NCBI RefSeq assembly: GCF_012030425.1
Contig: NZ_JAAUVN010000004.1
Location: 186,001-250,000 of the forward strand
DNA from: Sphingobacterium sp. B16(2022)
Lineage (GTDB): Bacteria; Bacteroidota; Bacteroidia; Sphingobacteriales; Sphingobacteriaceae
Length of the DNA: 64,000 nt
Reading direction: 5' to 3'
Position 1 is the first letter of the stretch. Each line of letters starts with the position of its first letter. The notes beneath the pieces are model-generated. The model searched no databases. It was not told where the DNA came from and saw only the letters and a list, made by a program, of their open reading frames with translations. The position numbers were made by a program, and so were the translations under genes. Of the stretch, positions 34,361-44,228 are shown one piece after another.

Positions 34361-34389
34361 ATTTAAATATGGATTTTCCTTTACCTTTG
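34361..34389 (+). promoter_or_regulatory. Promoter of hemW
   Basis: TACCTTTG (34382-34389) is an exact -7 box 21 bases before the ATG. An ATTTA-type -33 element lies about 17 bases upstream. Confidence 0.5.
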
Positions 34390-34409
34390 CCTTCATATAA
34401 AACGTACCC

Positions 34410-35534
34410 ATGATCTACTTTCACATTCCATTCTGTAAGCAAGCCTGTCATTACTGTGACTTTCACTTCAGCACGTCACTGAAATATAAAGACGAAATGC
34501 TCAGCATGCTATACAAGGAAGTGGAACTTAGAGCTGATTATCTGGAAGACAAAAATATTCAGTCCATTTACTTTGGCGGTGGCACCCCCTCTATACTAGA
34601 AGCGGAAGATATCTCCAGACTGATTGACAAAGTATCGCAGCATTTCGAAATTGACACCAATGTTGAGATTACCTTAGAAGCTAATCCCGACGATCTTAAG
34701 CGAGAAAAAGTAGCGAAACTGCGGCAAACAGAAATCAATCGTTTTAGTATCGGCATTCAATCCTTTTTTGAAGAAGATCTAAGATGGATGAACCGGGCAC
34801 ACAATCAAGAAGAAGCCGAATCCTGTATTATGCGGGTTCAAGATGCTGGATTCGAAAATATAACCTGCGACCTGATCTATGGCTTTCCATTATTAACCGA
34901 TGAAAAGTGGAAAATGAATATGCAAAAGCTACTGGATTTTCAGATTCCGCATATCTCATCCTACTCGATGACTGTAGAAAAGAAAACAGCGCTCGATCAT
35001 ATGATCAAAACAGGAAAAGCAGCCGCAATAGATAGCGATCAAGCAGCGGATCAAATGTTGATGCTGATTGATCGATTAACAACTGCAGGGTTTGAACAAT
35101 ATGAAATTTCTAATTTTGCTAAAAATGGGATGTATGCAAAGCATAATACGAACTATTGGAAAGGAAAGCATTATTTAGGCATAGGTCCATCTGCACATTC
35201 ATTTAATGGTACATCACGTTCATGGAATATCGCGAATAATGCCAAATATATACACGATATCTACCAAGGAGTACTTCCTTTGGAAACTGAAGAATTATCA
35301 GCCTTAGACCGTATCAATGAATATACGATGACCTCACTAAGGACGATGTGGGGTATTAATCTTACAATAGTGGAAGATAAATTCGGATCAGAGGTTAAAA
35401 AACAATTATTGAACAATGCTGAAGAGTTCATCTACAACAAGCAGTTAACTCAAGTTGAAAATCAGCTGACCCTTACAGATACAGGAAAACTCATGGCCGA
35501 TCACATTATGTCAGAACTGTTTATTGTAGACTAA
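34410..35534 (+). CDS. hemW: HemW, radical-SAM heme chaperone (coproporphyrinogen dehydrogenase-like)
   Basis: A 374-residue radical-SAM protein. The cluster motif CKQACHYC (Cys9, Cys13, Cys16) lies at the very N-terminus, as in HemW, which lacks the extra N-terminal cysteine region of true HemN. GGGTPSILE, the ETxxLEANPDD-like segment (ITLEANPDD) and GIQSF are typical. HemW binds heme and delivers it to target proteins; many databases call it oxygen-independent coproporphyrinogen III oxidase-like. It follows the WYL gene by 53 bases but has its own promoter. Confidence 0.92.
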   Translation: MIYFHIPFCKQACHYCDFHFSTSLKYKDEMLSMLYKEVELRADYLEDKNIQSIYFGGGTPSILEAEDISRLIDKVSQHFEIDTNVEITLEANPDDLKREKVAKLRQTEINRFSIGIQSFFEEDLRWMNRAHNQEEAESCIMRVQDAGFENITCDLIYGFPLLTDEKWKMNMQKLLDFQIPHISSYSMTVEKKTALDHMIKTGKAAAIDSDQAADQMLMLIDRLTTAGFEQYEISNFAKNGMYAKHNTNYWKGKHYLGIGPSAHSFNGTSRSWNIANNAKYIHDIYQGVLPLETEELSALDRINEYTMTSLRTMWGINLTIVEDKFGSEVKKQLLNNAEEFIYNKQLTQVENQLTLTDTGKLMADHIMSELFIVD

Positions 35535-35583
35535 ATGATCAAACTTGTATGATCAAAGTTCGATCATATTTCTCATAAACACC

Positions 35584-36828
35584 TTACTTCAATAATTTAG
35601 AAGAATAAAGATATTTCATAATAATTGCAGTAGCACCAGCATGCTGCTGCACAAAACATTTTGCTTGTTTCCCGGAATATTCTCTTTTTACACTATCCTG
35701 CAGACATGTAAACACTTTATACAGTTCTTCCCGATTTTGAATTGAAAACCCAGCGCCTTGCTCAATCAGATCTTTAGCCTCTTGAAATTTATGATATTTA
35801 GGACCAAATATAACGGGAATACCATAAGTAGCAGCCTCTAATGTATTATGAATACCAATTCCAAAGCCTCCACCGATATAACTCATCTTTCCATAACCAT
35901 ATAGCGACGACAGCATGCCAATATTATCAATAATCAGCACTTGAGCATGTGCTACTCTTTCATCAGCATACGAAACATATTTAGAGAATTGTAAAGCATC
36001 AGGAAATAACGCTAAAATTGCCCTTATATGAGTATCATGAATTTCATGTGGAGCCAATATCAGCTTCCACTTCGGAAATTTCAACATTAAATCTTTTAAT
36101 AACTGCTCATCTTCTTGCCAAGTACTACCCGCAACCAAAACTGGATATTCTGCGACAAATTGCGTAACCTCATCGATCTGTTTTCTCTGCTTAGGCAATT
36201 CAACCACACGATCAAATCGCGTATCCCCTGTTAACCCAACATTTCTAAATCCATGCTCTTTCAATAAATGAACACTTTCTTCATTCTGCATGAAAAAATA
36301 AGTCACAGCACTCAATATCTCTCGAAAAAAACCGCCATAAGGCTGGAAGAAAATTTGATCAGGCCTGAAAATGGCAGAAATCATCAATAATGATATCTGT
36401 CTATTTTTCAGCTCAGAAAAATAATGATACCAATACTCATATTTTGTAAAAACTACAAACTCAGGATTAATTAAATCAATAAACAGTTTTGCATTTTTTG
36501 CTGTATCCTCAGGTAAATAAAAAACGTAATCTGCTAAATTTGTATTTTTACGAACTTCATATCCCGAGGGAGAATAAAAAGTAATAACAATTTTTTTTAA
36601 GGGGAAATCTTTTTTTATTCCTTCCAAAACAGCCCTTCCCTGCTCAAATTCACCCAAAGAAGCAAAATGAAACCAGATGTGATTTTGCCCCGTTTCAACC
36701 GTTTGATTCATGCGTGCATACCAGTCCCTACGCCCCTCTACCCAAAGCTTTGCTTTCGGATGAAAAGGCGCTATTAAGCGTAATAAAAGCCCATAAAGAT
36801 GAATTCCTAAAGAATAAAGAAGACGCAT
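35584..36828 (-). CDS. waaA: 3-deoxy-D-manno-octulosonic acid (Kdo) transferase
   Basis: A 414-residue glycosyltransferase of the GT30/GT-B type that adds Kdo to lipid A precursors at the inner membrane. An N-terminal membrane-anchoring helix (SLGIHLYGLLLRLIAPF) is followed by KLWVEGRRDW and WFHFASLGEFEQGR, then in the C-terminal half VLVAGSTWQEDE and YIGGGFGIGIHNTLEAATYG, the nucleotide-sugar site. This motif set is diagnostic. The gene stands alone, convergent with hemW and divergent from galE. Confidence 0.95.
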   Translation of the reverse strand: MRLLYSLGIHLYGLLLRLIAPFHPKAKLWVEGRRDWYARMNQTVETGQNHIWFHFASLGEFEQGRAVLEGIKKDFPLKKIVITFYSPSGYEVRKNTNLADYVFYLPEDTAKNAKLFIDLINPEFVVFTKYEYWYHYFSELKNRQISLLMISAIFRPDQIFFQPYGGFFREILSAVTYFFMQNEESVHLLKEHGFRNVGLTGDTRFDRVVELPKQRKQIDEVTQFVAEYPVLVAGSTWQEDEQLLKDLMLKFPKWKLILAPHEIHDTHIRAILALFPDALQFSKYVSYADERVAHAQVLIIDNIGMLSSLYGYGKMSYIGGGFGIGIHNTLEAATYGIPVIFGPKYHKFQEAKDLIEQGAGFSIQNREELYKVFTCLQDSVKREYSGKQAKCFVQQHAGATAIIMKYLYSSKLLK

Positions 36829-36854
36829 GTTCGTAAAATAATACTTATATTCGT

Positions 36855-36862
36855 CAAAGATA
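36855..36862 (-). promoter_or_regulatory. -7 box of waaA
   Basis: TATCTTTG on the minus strand fits TAnnTTTG and lies 26 bases before the start codon. No good -33 box was found. Confidence 0.35.
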
Positions 36863-37021
36863 TTAAACCCTTTTCTAATTGTTGGAAATAAGTAGAAAAT
36901 AAGGCTGGGAAACGAATTTTAATAACCGAAGCGGTAAGATTAAAAAAACGATGACATATTATCGATAGGTATCAACTGAGCATTTAGATCACAAAGACTT
37001 TACATATTATAACTATAAACA

Positions 37022-38050
37022 ATGAGCAAAATACTTGTAACAGGCGGAACAGGATATATTGGTTCGCATACAGTTGTTGAATTACATAATGCAGGCTATA
37101 CACCGGTTATCGTTGACAACTTATCTAATTCTAGCATCAAAATGTTAGATCAAATTGAAAAAATCATCGGTATAAAGCCTGAGTTTCATCAGTTTGATCT
37201 ATGTGATGACACCAAAGTTTTAGAATTTGTTAAAAACAATCCAGATATCAACGGTATCATTCATTTTGCAGCATCTAAAGCAGTAGGTGAGTCCGTTCAG
37301 AATCCATTAAAATATTATCACAACAACTTCTTCTCCCTAATCAATCTTTTAGAAGCTTATCGTGAAAAGCCGATAAACTTTGTCTTCTCTTCCAGTTGTA
37401 CAGTTTATGGAGAACCTGATTACTTACCTGTTGACGAAGCTGCCCCAGTAAAAAAAGCAACTTCTCCATATGGTAACACCAAACAGATTGCAGAAGAAAT
37501 ATTAGAAGAAACTGCAAATGCATATGACAATTTTAATATTATTGCATTACGTTATTTCAATCCTGTAGGAGCACATGAGTCAGCATTAATTGGCGAATTA
37601 CCATTAGGAGTTCCTCAAAATCTTCTTCCATTCATTACCCAAACAGCTATAGGAAAACGCGATAAATTGACTGTTTTTGGAAATGACTTCGATACAAACG
37701 ACGGTTTCTGTGTACGTGACTTTATCCATGTTGTAGATTTAGCAAAAGCACACGTTGCAGCAATCAAATTATTGGAAAAAGGAAATCCTAAAGGAAAGTA
37801 CGATGTATTTAATGTAGGCACAGGAAATGGATATTCTGTTTTAGAAGCTATAAAAGCTTTTGAAGAAGCTTCAGACCAAAAACTAAACTATGTCGTAGGA
37901 CCACGTCGTGAAGGCGATATCGTCAAGGTATATGGCGATGTCACAAAATCAACCAATGAGTTAAATTGGAAAGCACAATTAGGCATCTTCGAAATGATGG
38001 ATAGCGCTTGGAAGTGGGAGAAATACCTGCAGGAAAATCCAATCGATTAA
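37022..38050 (+). CDS. galE: UDP-glucose 4-epimerase
   Basis: GalE interconverts UDP-glucose and UDP-galactose with bound NAD. The 342-residue SDR-type protein has the Rossmann motif GGTGYIG (8-14), catalytic Tyr150 and Lys154 (YGNTK), the Ser/Thr of FSSSCTVYG, and LRYFNPVGAH. It links the Leloir pathway (galT and galK are 7-8 kb away in the window) and the supply of UDP-galactose for envelope polysaccharides. It is monocistronic with its own terminator. Confidence 0.96.
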   Translation: MSKILVTGGTGYIGSHTVVELHNAGYTPVIVDNLSNSSIKMLDQIEKIIGIKPEFHQFDLCDDTKVLEFVKNNPDINGIIHFAASKAVGESVQNPLKYYHNNFFSLINLLEAYREKPINFVFSSSCTVYGEPDYLPVDEAAPVKKATSPYGNTKQIAEEILEETANAYDNFNIIALRYFNPVGAHESALIGELPLGVPQNLLPFITQTAIGKRDKLTVFGNDFDTNDGFCVRDFIHVVDLAKAHVAAIKLLEKGNPKGKYDVFNVGTGNGYSVLEAIKAFEEASDQKLNYVVGPRREGDIVKVYGDVTKSTNELNWKAQLGIFEMMDSAWKWEKYLQENPID

Positions 38051-38096
38051 AAAAATAAAAGGAGTTAACGTTTAGTGTTAACTCCTTTTATTTTTT
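38050..38096. terminator. Bidirectional terminator between galE and the TPR-LuxR gene
   Basis: The core stem ggagttaac / gttaactcc with a 7-base loop is extended by A/T pairs (A-run left, T-run right), so it can work in both directions. It overlaps the end of galE. Confidence 0.9.
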
Positions 38097-38146
38097 ATCC
38101 ATAAACAGATATTTGACTTTGAAAGTGGAGATCACCTATGACAGCG

Positions 38147-39883
38147 CTACGATTTTAAATTCGAAGACAATACGGTGTAACGGTCTTCCCCTATTTTCTT
38201 CTTCAATCTCTGTTTAGCTTTCTTCACAGCATCCTCAGTCACGCCCAATAAATTAGATATCTCGTTATTTTTTAAGCCTAACTTACCTAAAAATATGAAT
38301 CTCAGATTTGATTCAGTCAATTCTGGGAATTTTCTAAGGATATCATTGTAAAAAAGCGGATACTCCTTTACAAAAGCTTCCTTAAATAAACTCCATTTAT
38401 CTTCAGTCATTAAATGGGATTCCAACAATGCTTGTAGTTGCCCCCTTTCATTCTCAATAACAGAAAACGAAGTTTGTTTTACAGTTTCTATTTCATCTTT
38501 CAAATTAGCGATATACTCATTCTTCTCTTTTAGATATATAGTAAAAGAAGATAAATTATTATTTGCTTCCATTAGCTTTTGGTCAGACAAATACTTTTCC
38601 ATCTGCAGGCCTAATACACGCCTCTCATAGATAATTCTACGCACCTTCAGTTTTCTGTTAAAAAGAAAATACAAACTTATCGATAACGCCAATAATAATA
38701 CAACAACAATACTGTACGCTCTCTTTTTAAACAATTCTTTCTCGAATTGTTCTTTGCCCAGTTCTATTCTATGAATATATTTCTGTTTATCCGCCAGCCA
38801 TTTTAATTGTTGCAGTTTCTCATCACTATTCCACAGCTGTAAACTATCATTAATCTGAATCAGTCTCCTCCTGGCTAAAAGTTCGCTATGGTCATCCTGT
38901 CGCTTTACAGCAATTTGTAATCTAACTTCCGTAATCTCCTTTTCAGATTTTTTCAGATACACTTTTTGAGTAGCGTAATTACTCGCTCGCTTGATCGCGT
39001 TCTCAGCGAGGTCTAATTTACCCTGATCGACATATATTCGAGCCAATAAGATATAAGCGTACATGGTATTCTGATTACTACTATTGCGTTCAGAATAAAC
39101 AAGGTCTTCCAATAATAAATCAACTGCTTTTCCGAAATCCCCTTTCCCCCGATAAATGAGTGCCTGATTACCAAGTGCCTTACCCAATCGAACTTCGTCA
39201 CCATTAAATTTAGACAGTGACTCCACTTCTTTAAAATAACGAAATGCTGTTACAGTATCTGCCAATTTCAGATATGCCGTACCTAATGCATCAAGGATAC
39301 TTCCCATTTCTCTTGATTGAGGTGCTGCATGTTTACGGGCAAGATTTAGATATTCCATATTAGCCTCAGCATCACCTATACTACCAAAAAAATAAGCCAT
39401 ATTACGTAGGGAAATATCAGGATTAGGAAGTTTTTTCAGAGATATCTGAGGCAGTAAGTCGCGTAGACCTAAGAAAACTGGAAATGCGTCCGTATAATTA
39501 TGCAAATCATACAGATAAAACCCATAATTGACTTTTGTCCAAAATTCAAGTTCTTTATCTTTGGTATTTTTTGCTTTTTTTATCGCAGTTAAATACAGAT
39601 TTGTGCTTCTAGCATTGGCCGAATCATAAACATTGGCAAATCCTCTTACAAGCATATTATCGTATGCAATGAGCAAGGACTCATCATCATATATCTTCGA
39701 ATAAGAAATGATAGGCTTTAAAAAATTTTTTAAAGCAATAGTATCAGTCCCAAAATCCCTCTCTTGTTTGATTAAATATTCAATCCGACTCTTACTGGAA
39801 AACAAATCCTCAAGCTTAATAGAATCCGCAAAAGCCGTATTCGCAAAAACTAACGTACAGAAAAATATATTTAGCAGTTTCAA
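38147..39883 (-). CDS. TPR sensor-like protein with membrane helix and cytoplasmic LuxR-type HTH
   Basis: A 578-residue protein with a signal peptide (NIFFCTLVFANTAFA), a long periplasmic helical repeat region of TPR type (about 60-350; for example LGTAYLKLADTVTAFRYFKE), one membrane helix (YSIVVVLLLALSISLYFLF, about residues 388-408), a coiled coil, and a C-terminal LuxR-like helix-turn-helix (LGLKNNEISNLLGVTEDAVK). This fused layout, periplasmic TPR to cytoplasmic DNA-binding domain, is frequent in Sphingobacteria and Flavobacteria and would work as a one-component membrane regulator. Ligand and targets are unknown. It is monocistronic. Confidence 0.85.
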   Translation of the reverse strand: MKLLNIFFCTLVFANTAFADSIKLEDLFSSKSRIEYLIKQERDFGTDTIALKNFLKPIISYSKIYDDESLLIAYDNMLVRGFANVYDSANARSTNLYLTAIKKAKNTKDKELEFWTKVNYGFYLYDLHNYTDAFPVFLGLRDLLPQISLKKLPNPDISLRNMAYFFGSIGDAEANMEYLNLARKHAAPQSREMGSILDALGTAYLKLADTVTAFRYFKEVESLSKFNGDEVRLGKALGNQALIYRGKGDFGKAVDLLLEDLVYSERNSSNQNTMYAYILLARIYVDQGKLDLAENAIKRASNYATQKVYLKKSEKEITEVRLQIAVKRQDDHSELLARRRLIQINDSLQLWNSDEKLQQLKWLADKQKYIHRIELGKEQFEKELFKKRAYSIVVVLLLALSISLYFLFNRKLKVRRIIYERRVLGLQMEKYLSDQKLMEANNNLSSFTIYLKEKNEYIANLKDEIETVKQTSFSVIENERGQLQALLESHLMTEDKWSLFKEAFVKEYPLFYNDILRKFPELTESNLRFIFLGKLGLKNNEISNLLGVTEDAVKKAKQRLKKKIGEDRYTVLSSNLKS

Positions 39884-40095
39884 ATCAATGGAAGATTATT
39901 AGGATGTAGGTATTTATCTACAAATATAAATAATTTTAGATGTAGTACGTCAAGAAGGTCTATTAAAATAATGTTATTAAAATTTTGATTTTATAGTAAC
40001 ATCAGGATGAACAATTAGCCAACCGCTTTTTAAGGTAGGGCATACATCGTCGTTACTAATTTTAAAAATCATTAATTTTCACCTATCTTTAAATC

Positions 40096-40677
40096 ATGTC
40101 AATTCATCAAGATCCCGAATTAAAAAAAGCTGTGCTTAACCTTCCCTTAAAGGAAAAAGACAAGTTATTACTCCGATTGATTAGTAAAGATAAAATGCTC
40201 ATCAAACAACTACATTTTCAGCTTTTAGAAGATGAATCTGACTTAGAACAACGCATTGAACATCTGAGAAAACAGCTACAGAAACTTTTTGACATAGGTG
40301 AATCACAAGTGTACAATACGCCAAGTATGAGCAATTTCGTAGGATTAAGCAAATTGGTAAAACAAGCCAGCGGCATGGTTAACGAGCACGAAAAAATCAC
40401 AAAAGATAAATTGAGTGAAGTAGAATTTCGTATTTACATTTTAGAAAGAGCCATCATGATGTACCCATCGTTATTTGGTTCATCTTACCAATCTGCCGCA
40501 CATAAACTTCAAAAATATATAGCTGGCAGAATAAAACATGCTGTGTCAAAATATGAAAAAATTCATGAGGACCATCAGTTTGACTATAGAGAGCATTTCC
40601 AAGAAATACTTGATGCAGCAAATGCTACAGCATTAAAAGACTATATAAAAGTATTAAATGTAAATACAAACTTATAA
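40096..40677 (+). CDS. Conserved hypothetical helical protein
   Basis: A 193-residue, soluble, strongly helical and charged protein (heptad-like DLEQRIEHLRKQLQKLFDIG near residues 50-69; YQSAAHKLQKYIAGRIKHAV near 131-150). It has no signal peptide, no membrane helix and no motif I recognise. It precedes mfd by about 140 bases, with the mfd promoter in between, so the two genes are separately transcribed. Confidence 0.7.
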   Translation: MSIHQDPELKKAVLNLPLKEKDKLLLRLISKDKMLIKQLHFQLLEDESDLEQRIEHLRKQLQKLFDIGESQVYNTPSMSNFVGLSKLVKQASGMVNEHEKITKDKLSEVEFRIYILERAIMMYPSLFGSSYQSAAHKLQKYIAGRIKHAVSKYEKIHEDHQFDYREHFQEILDAANATALKDYIKVLNVNTNL

Positions 40678-40763
40678 TACAGTTTTACAACACCGTCCAG
40701 TACCAATGACAATGAGACCTTACTAATTTTTTTGGTTATTTATAGCAGATAGCAAAAGCTTAT

Positions 40764-40795
40764 TTTGTAACAACCCATCATTTTAACTAAATTCG
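40764..40795 (+). promoter_or_regulatory. Promoter of mfd
   Basis: TTTG (40764-40767), 20 bases of spacer, then TAAATTCG (40788-40795), one change from TAnnTTTG. Transcription would begin near 40801, leaving a leader of under 20 bases, which supports the GTG start at 40819. Confidence 0.65.
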
Positions 40796-40818
40796 CAATA
40801 TTCCAAATTAGTGAACGC

Positions 40819-43800
40819 GTGGGAATTAAAGAAATTATAGAAAAATACGGTCAAAGTGAGTTGACACAAACTTTGACAAAAGCGATACAAGCTAAAAATC
40901 CAAAAGTCCATTTAAGAGGCCTTATCGGTTCATCTGATGCCGTTGTTGCAGTAGCGAGTTATACCCTACAAGAACGCCCCTACCTCTTTATCCTTCCAAC
41001 ACATGAAGATGCATCTTATTTCTTAAGTGATCTGGAAAGCCTTCTGGATAAACAGGTATTATTTTTTCCCGCCTCCTACCGTAAACCTTTTGATTTTACA
41101 CAACTTGATGCAACACATGTTTTACAACGCGCAGAAACATTAAATGTACTAAATCATACTTCCGAATTACCAAAAATGGTTGTTACATACCCAGAAGCAA
41201 TTGCTGAAAAGGTAATTAATAGAAGTGATCTGGAGAAAAACACGTTAGAAATAACCGAAAACACCAAATTAAGTATAGACTTTATCAATGAGTTTCTATT
41301 TGAATACGATTTCGACCGTGTAGATTTTGTTTACGAGCCTGGACAGTACGCCATTCGAGGAGGAATTGTCGATATATTCTCTTTTTCTAATGATCTTCCC
41401 TACCGAATAGAATTTTTTGGAGATGACATTGAAAGCATTCGAACATTTGAGATCGAATCCCAACTGTCTGTATCAAAAATTCATAAAGTAACCATCGTCC
41501 CCAATGTGCAAGCTAAATTCTTAAGTGCGCAAAATATTTCCCTTTTGGAGTATATTGACAAAGATGCAGTTGTTTGGATAAAAGATGTTCAGTTCACATT
41601 GGATACGATAAAAGATGGAAATAAAAAAGCAACCGAGTTTTGGAATGCTTTATCAGAAAAAGAAAAGAAAGACAATTCAGAGTGGATAAATCCCGCTTAT
41701 GGATTTTCTGACGAAAAAAATTTCAATGCACTCCTTTTCGATTTCCCAATCGTCGAATTCGGAAAACAATTCTTCTATAAAGCCGAAACGACAATCAAAT
41801 TTGATATCCACCCACAACCCTCATTCAATAAAGATTTCAATCTGTTGATCCATAATTTCAAAGAGAATGAGAAAAATAAAATCGAAAATTTAATCTTCTC
41901 AGATTCGCCTAAACAAATAGAGCGGATATATAAAATCTTAGAAGATCTCGACAAAACAGTTACCTTTATTCCTGTCCATAAAGGATTCAGAGAAGGATTT
42001 AGGGACGATGATGTCAAATTAGCCTGCTATACAGATCATCAAATTTTTGATCGATATTATAAGTACAAGCGAAAAAAAGGTTATGAAAAAAGTCAGGCCA
42101 TCACGTTAAAAGATCTGCGAGATCTTAAACCAGGTGATTATATTACCCATATCGACCATGGTGTCGGAAAGTATGCTGGACTTGAGAAAGTGGAAGTCAA
42201 TGGCAAATCTCAGGAAATGATCCGATTGAGTTATGCTGACAATGACCTTCTGTACGTAAACATCAACTCCTTAAATCGGATTTCCAAGTATTCAGGAAAA
42301 GAAGGTTCTATTCCAAAAATGAATAAACTGGGAACAGATGTATGGGACAAGCTAAAGAAAACCACAAAGAAAAAAGTCAAGGACATTGCCCGAGACTTGA
42401 TCATGCTCTATGCGAAACGTAAAGCACAGACCGGTACGGCCTTTAGTCCAGATTCTTATTTACAGAATGAACTGGAAGCTTCTTTTATTTATGAAGACAC
42501 ACCAGATCAAGAAAAAGCTACTGCAGATGTAAAACGTGATATGGAATCGCCACATCCGATGGACCGTCTAGTATGTGGTGATGTTGGTTTTGGAAAAACG
42601 GAAATTGCTATAAGAGCAGCATTTAAAGCTGTTGCAGACAGCAAGCAGGTTGCAGTACTTGTACCAACAACGATTCTTGCACATCAGCATTACCGAACTT
42701 TTACTGAACGCCTCAAAGATCTACCGTGTACCATAGACTATATCAATAGATTTAAAACAGCAAAACAAATTAAAGAAACATTGGCAAAATTAGCTGAGGG
42801 GAAAATTGATATTATCATCGGTACTCATCGCCTAGTAAGTAAGGATGTTAAATTTAAAGATCTGGGCCTGATGATCATTGATGAAGAACAAAAATTTGGA
42901 GTCTCCGTTAAAGAAAAATTAAAACTATTACGTGCCAATGTCGATTCACTGACATTAACCGCAACCCCTATACCCCGTACATTACACTTTTCGCTGATGG
43001 GGGCGCGAGATTTGAGTTTAATCAACACGCCACCCCCCAATCGTCAACCTGTTCAAACAGAATTGCATGTATTCAATGAAACACTGATACAGGAAGCAGT
43101 ATCCTTTGAACTGGAACGCGGTGGACAAGTGTTCTTTATTCACAACCGTGTTGCCGATCTTAAGCAACTAGGTGCTATGATTCAAAAATTAGTCCCTAAT
43201 GCACGGGTAGGTATCGCGCATGGACAGCTTGAAGGTGATGATCTCGAAGATGTTATGCTTAAGTTTATCAATCACGATTTTGATGTATTGGTTGCCACAA
43301 CCATTATCGAAGCCGGATTGGATATTCCCAATGCCAATACCATCATCATTAACCATGCGCATATGTTTGGTCTAAGCGATCTTCATCAGATGCGTGGACG
43401 TGTAGGTCGCTCAAATAAAAAATCATTCTGTTACCTGCTAAGCCCTCCATTATCTACACTTACGCCAGAGGCTTATAAACGATTATCAGCAATCGAAGAG
43501 TTTTCAGAATTAGGGGCAGGATTTAATGTCGCTATGCGCGATCTTGATATTCGTGGCTCAGGAAATTTATTAGGTGGAGAACAATCTGGGTTTATTGCCG
43601 AAATTGGTTTTGAGATGTATCATAAAATTCTTGATGAAGCAATTCAGGAATTAAAAGAAGACGAATTCTCAGATGTCTTTGCCGATGATAAAGACCACAA
43701 ATATGTCTCCTTTACGCAGATCGACACCGATATGGAAGTATTGATACCTGATGAATATGTAACCAATATCAGTGAGCGATATAACCTATATACGGAAATA

Positions 43801-44154
43801 TCGAAACTCGAAAATGAAGACCAACTGACAGATTTTGCAGTATCATTAGAAGACCGATTCGGTCCGATACCACATGAAGTCTTTGAATTGTTTAATACTT
43901 TGCGCCTACAATGGTTTGGAAAGCAGATTGGATTTGAAAAAATATCCTACAAGAAAAACACTTTAAAAGGATATTTCGTTAACAACCCAAAATCAACTTA
44001 TTTCGAATCAGATCAATTTGGAAGAGTACTTGCTTTTGTTCAGCAGCACCCAGAGATTAGTAATTTAAAAGAAATCAAAAAGCAGCTTAGGCTGGCTTTA
44101 AGTAATGTGAATAGTATTAGTTATGCTTTAAAGCTTTTAAAAGAAATGGTATAA
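40819..44154 (+). CDS. mfd: Transcription-repair coupling factor Mfd
   Basis: A 1111-residue SF2 translocase that removes stalled RNA polymerase at DNA lesions and recruits the UvrA excision machinery. The order is standard: UvrB-homology modules (about 1-330), RNA-polymerase-interacting CarD-like domain (about 430-500, GDYITHIDHGVGKY), helicase with Walker A GDVGFGKTE (near residue 588), DEEQKFG box, GRVGRSNKKSF motif VI, and the C-terminal TRCF domain. The start codon is GTG (MGIKEIIEKY); no upstream ATG is in frame within the short leader. Confidence 0.97.
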   Translation: MGIKEIIEKYGQSELTQTLTKAIQAKNPKVHLRGLIGSSDAVVAVASYTLQERPYLFILPTHEDASYFLSDLESLLDKQVLFFPASYRKPFDFTQLDATHVLQRAETLNVLNHTSELPKMVVTYPEAIAEKVINRSDLEKNTLEITENTKLSIDFINEFLFEYDFDRVDFVYEPGQYAIRGGIVDIFSFSNDLPYRIEFFGDDIESIRTFEIESQLSVSKIHKVTIVPNVQAKFLSAQNISLLEYIDKDAVVWIKDVQFTLDTIKDGNKKATEFWNALSEKEKKDNSEWINPAYGFSDEKNFNALLFDFPIVEFGKQFFYKAETTIKFDIHPQPSFNKDFNLLIHNFKENEKNKIENLIFSDSPKQIERIYKILEDLDKTVTFIPVHKGFREGFRDDDVKLACYTDHQIFDRYYKYKRKKGYEKSQAITLKDLRDLKPGDYITHIDHGVGKYAGLEKVEVNGKSQEMIRLSYADNDLLYVNINSLNRISKYSGKEGSIPKMNKLGTDVWDKLKKTTKKKVKDIARDLIMLYAKRKAQTGTAFSPDSYLQNELEASFIYEDTPDQEKATADVKRDMESPHPMDRLVCGDVGFGKTEIAIRAAFKAVADSKQVAVLVPTTILAHQHYRTFTERLKDLPCTIDYINRFKTAKQIKETLAKLAEGKIDIIIGTHRLVSKDVKFKDLGLMIIDEEQKFGVSVKEKLKLLRANVDSLTLTATPIPRTLHFSLMGARDLSLINTPPPNRQPVQTELHVFNETLIQEAVSFELERGGQVFFIHNRVADLKQLGAMIQKLVPNARVGIAHGQLEGDDLEDVMLKFINHDFDVLVATTIIEAGLDIPNANTIIINHAHMFGLSDLHQMRGRVGRSNKKSFCYLLSPPLSTLTPEAYKRLSAIEEFSELGAGFNVAMRDLDIRGSGNLLGGEQSGFIAEIGFEMYHKILDEAIQELKEDEFSDVFADDKDHKYVSFTQIDTDMEVLIPDEYVTNISERYNLYTEISKLENEDQLTDFAVSLEDRFGPIPHEVFELFNTLRLQWFGKQIGFEKISYKKNTLKGYFVNNPKSTYFESDQFGRVLAFVQQHPEISNLKEIKKQLRLALSNVNSISYALKLLKEMV

Positions 44155-44180
44155 TAGCATTTGTCATATGAGTACACGAT

Positions 44181-44220
44181 CTAAAAAAGGTTTCTATTTA
44201 ATGATAGAAACCTTTTTTAG
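44181..44220. terminator. Bidirectional terminator between mfd and galK
   Basis: A perfect 17-bp stem (ctaaaaaaggtttctat and its complement) with a 6-base loop, A-run on one side and T-run on the other, between two convergent genes. Confidence 0.92.
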
Positions 44221-44228
44221 ATTATTCA

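Noticed and set aside
40811..40813. GTG at 40811 as an alternative mfd start
   Set aside because: It is not in frame with mfd; the GTG at 40819 is in frame and gives an N-terminus like that of other Mfd proteins.
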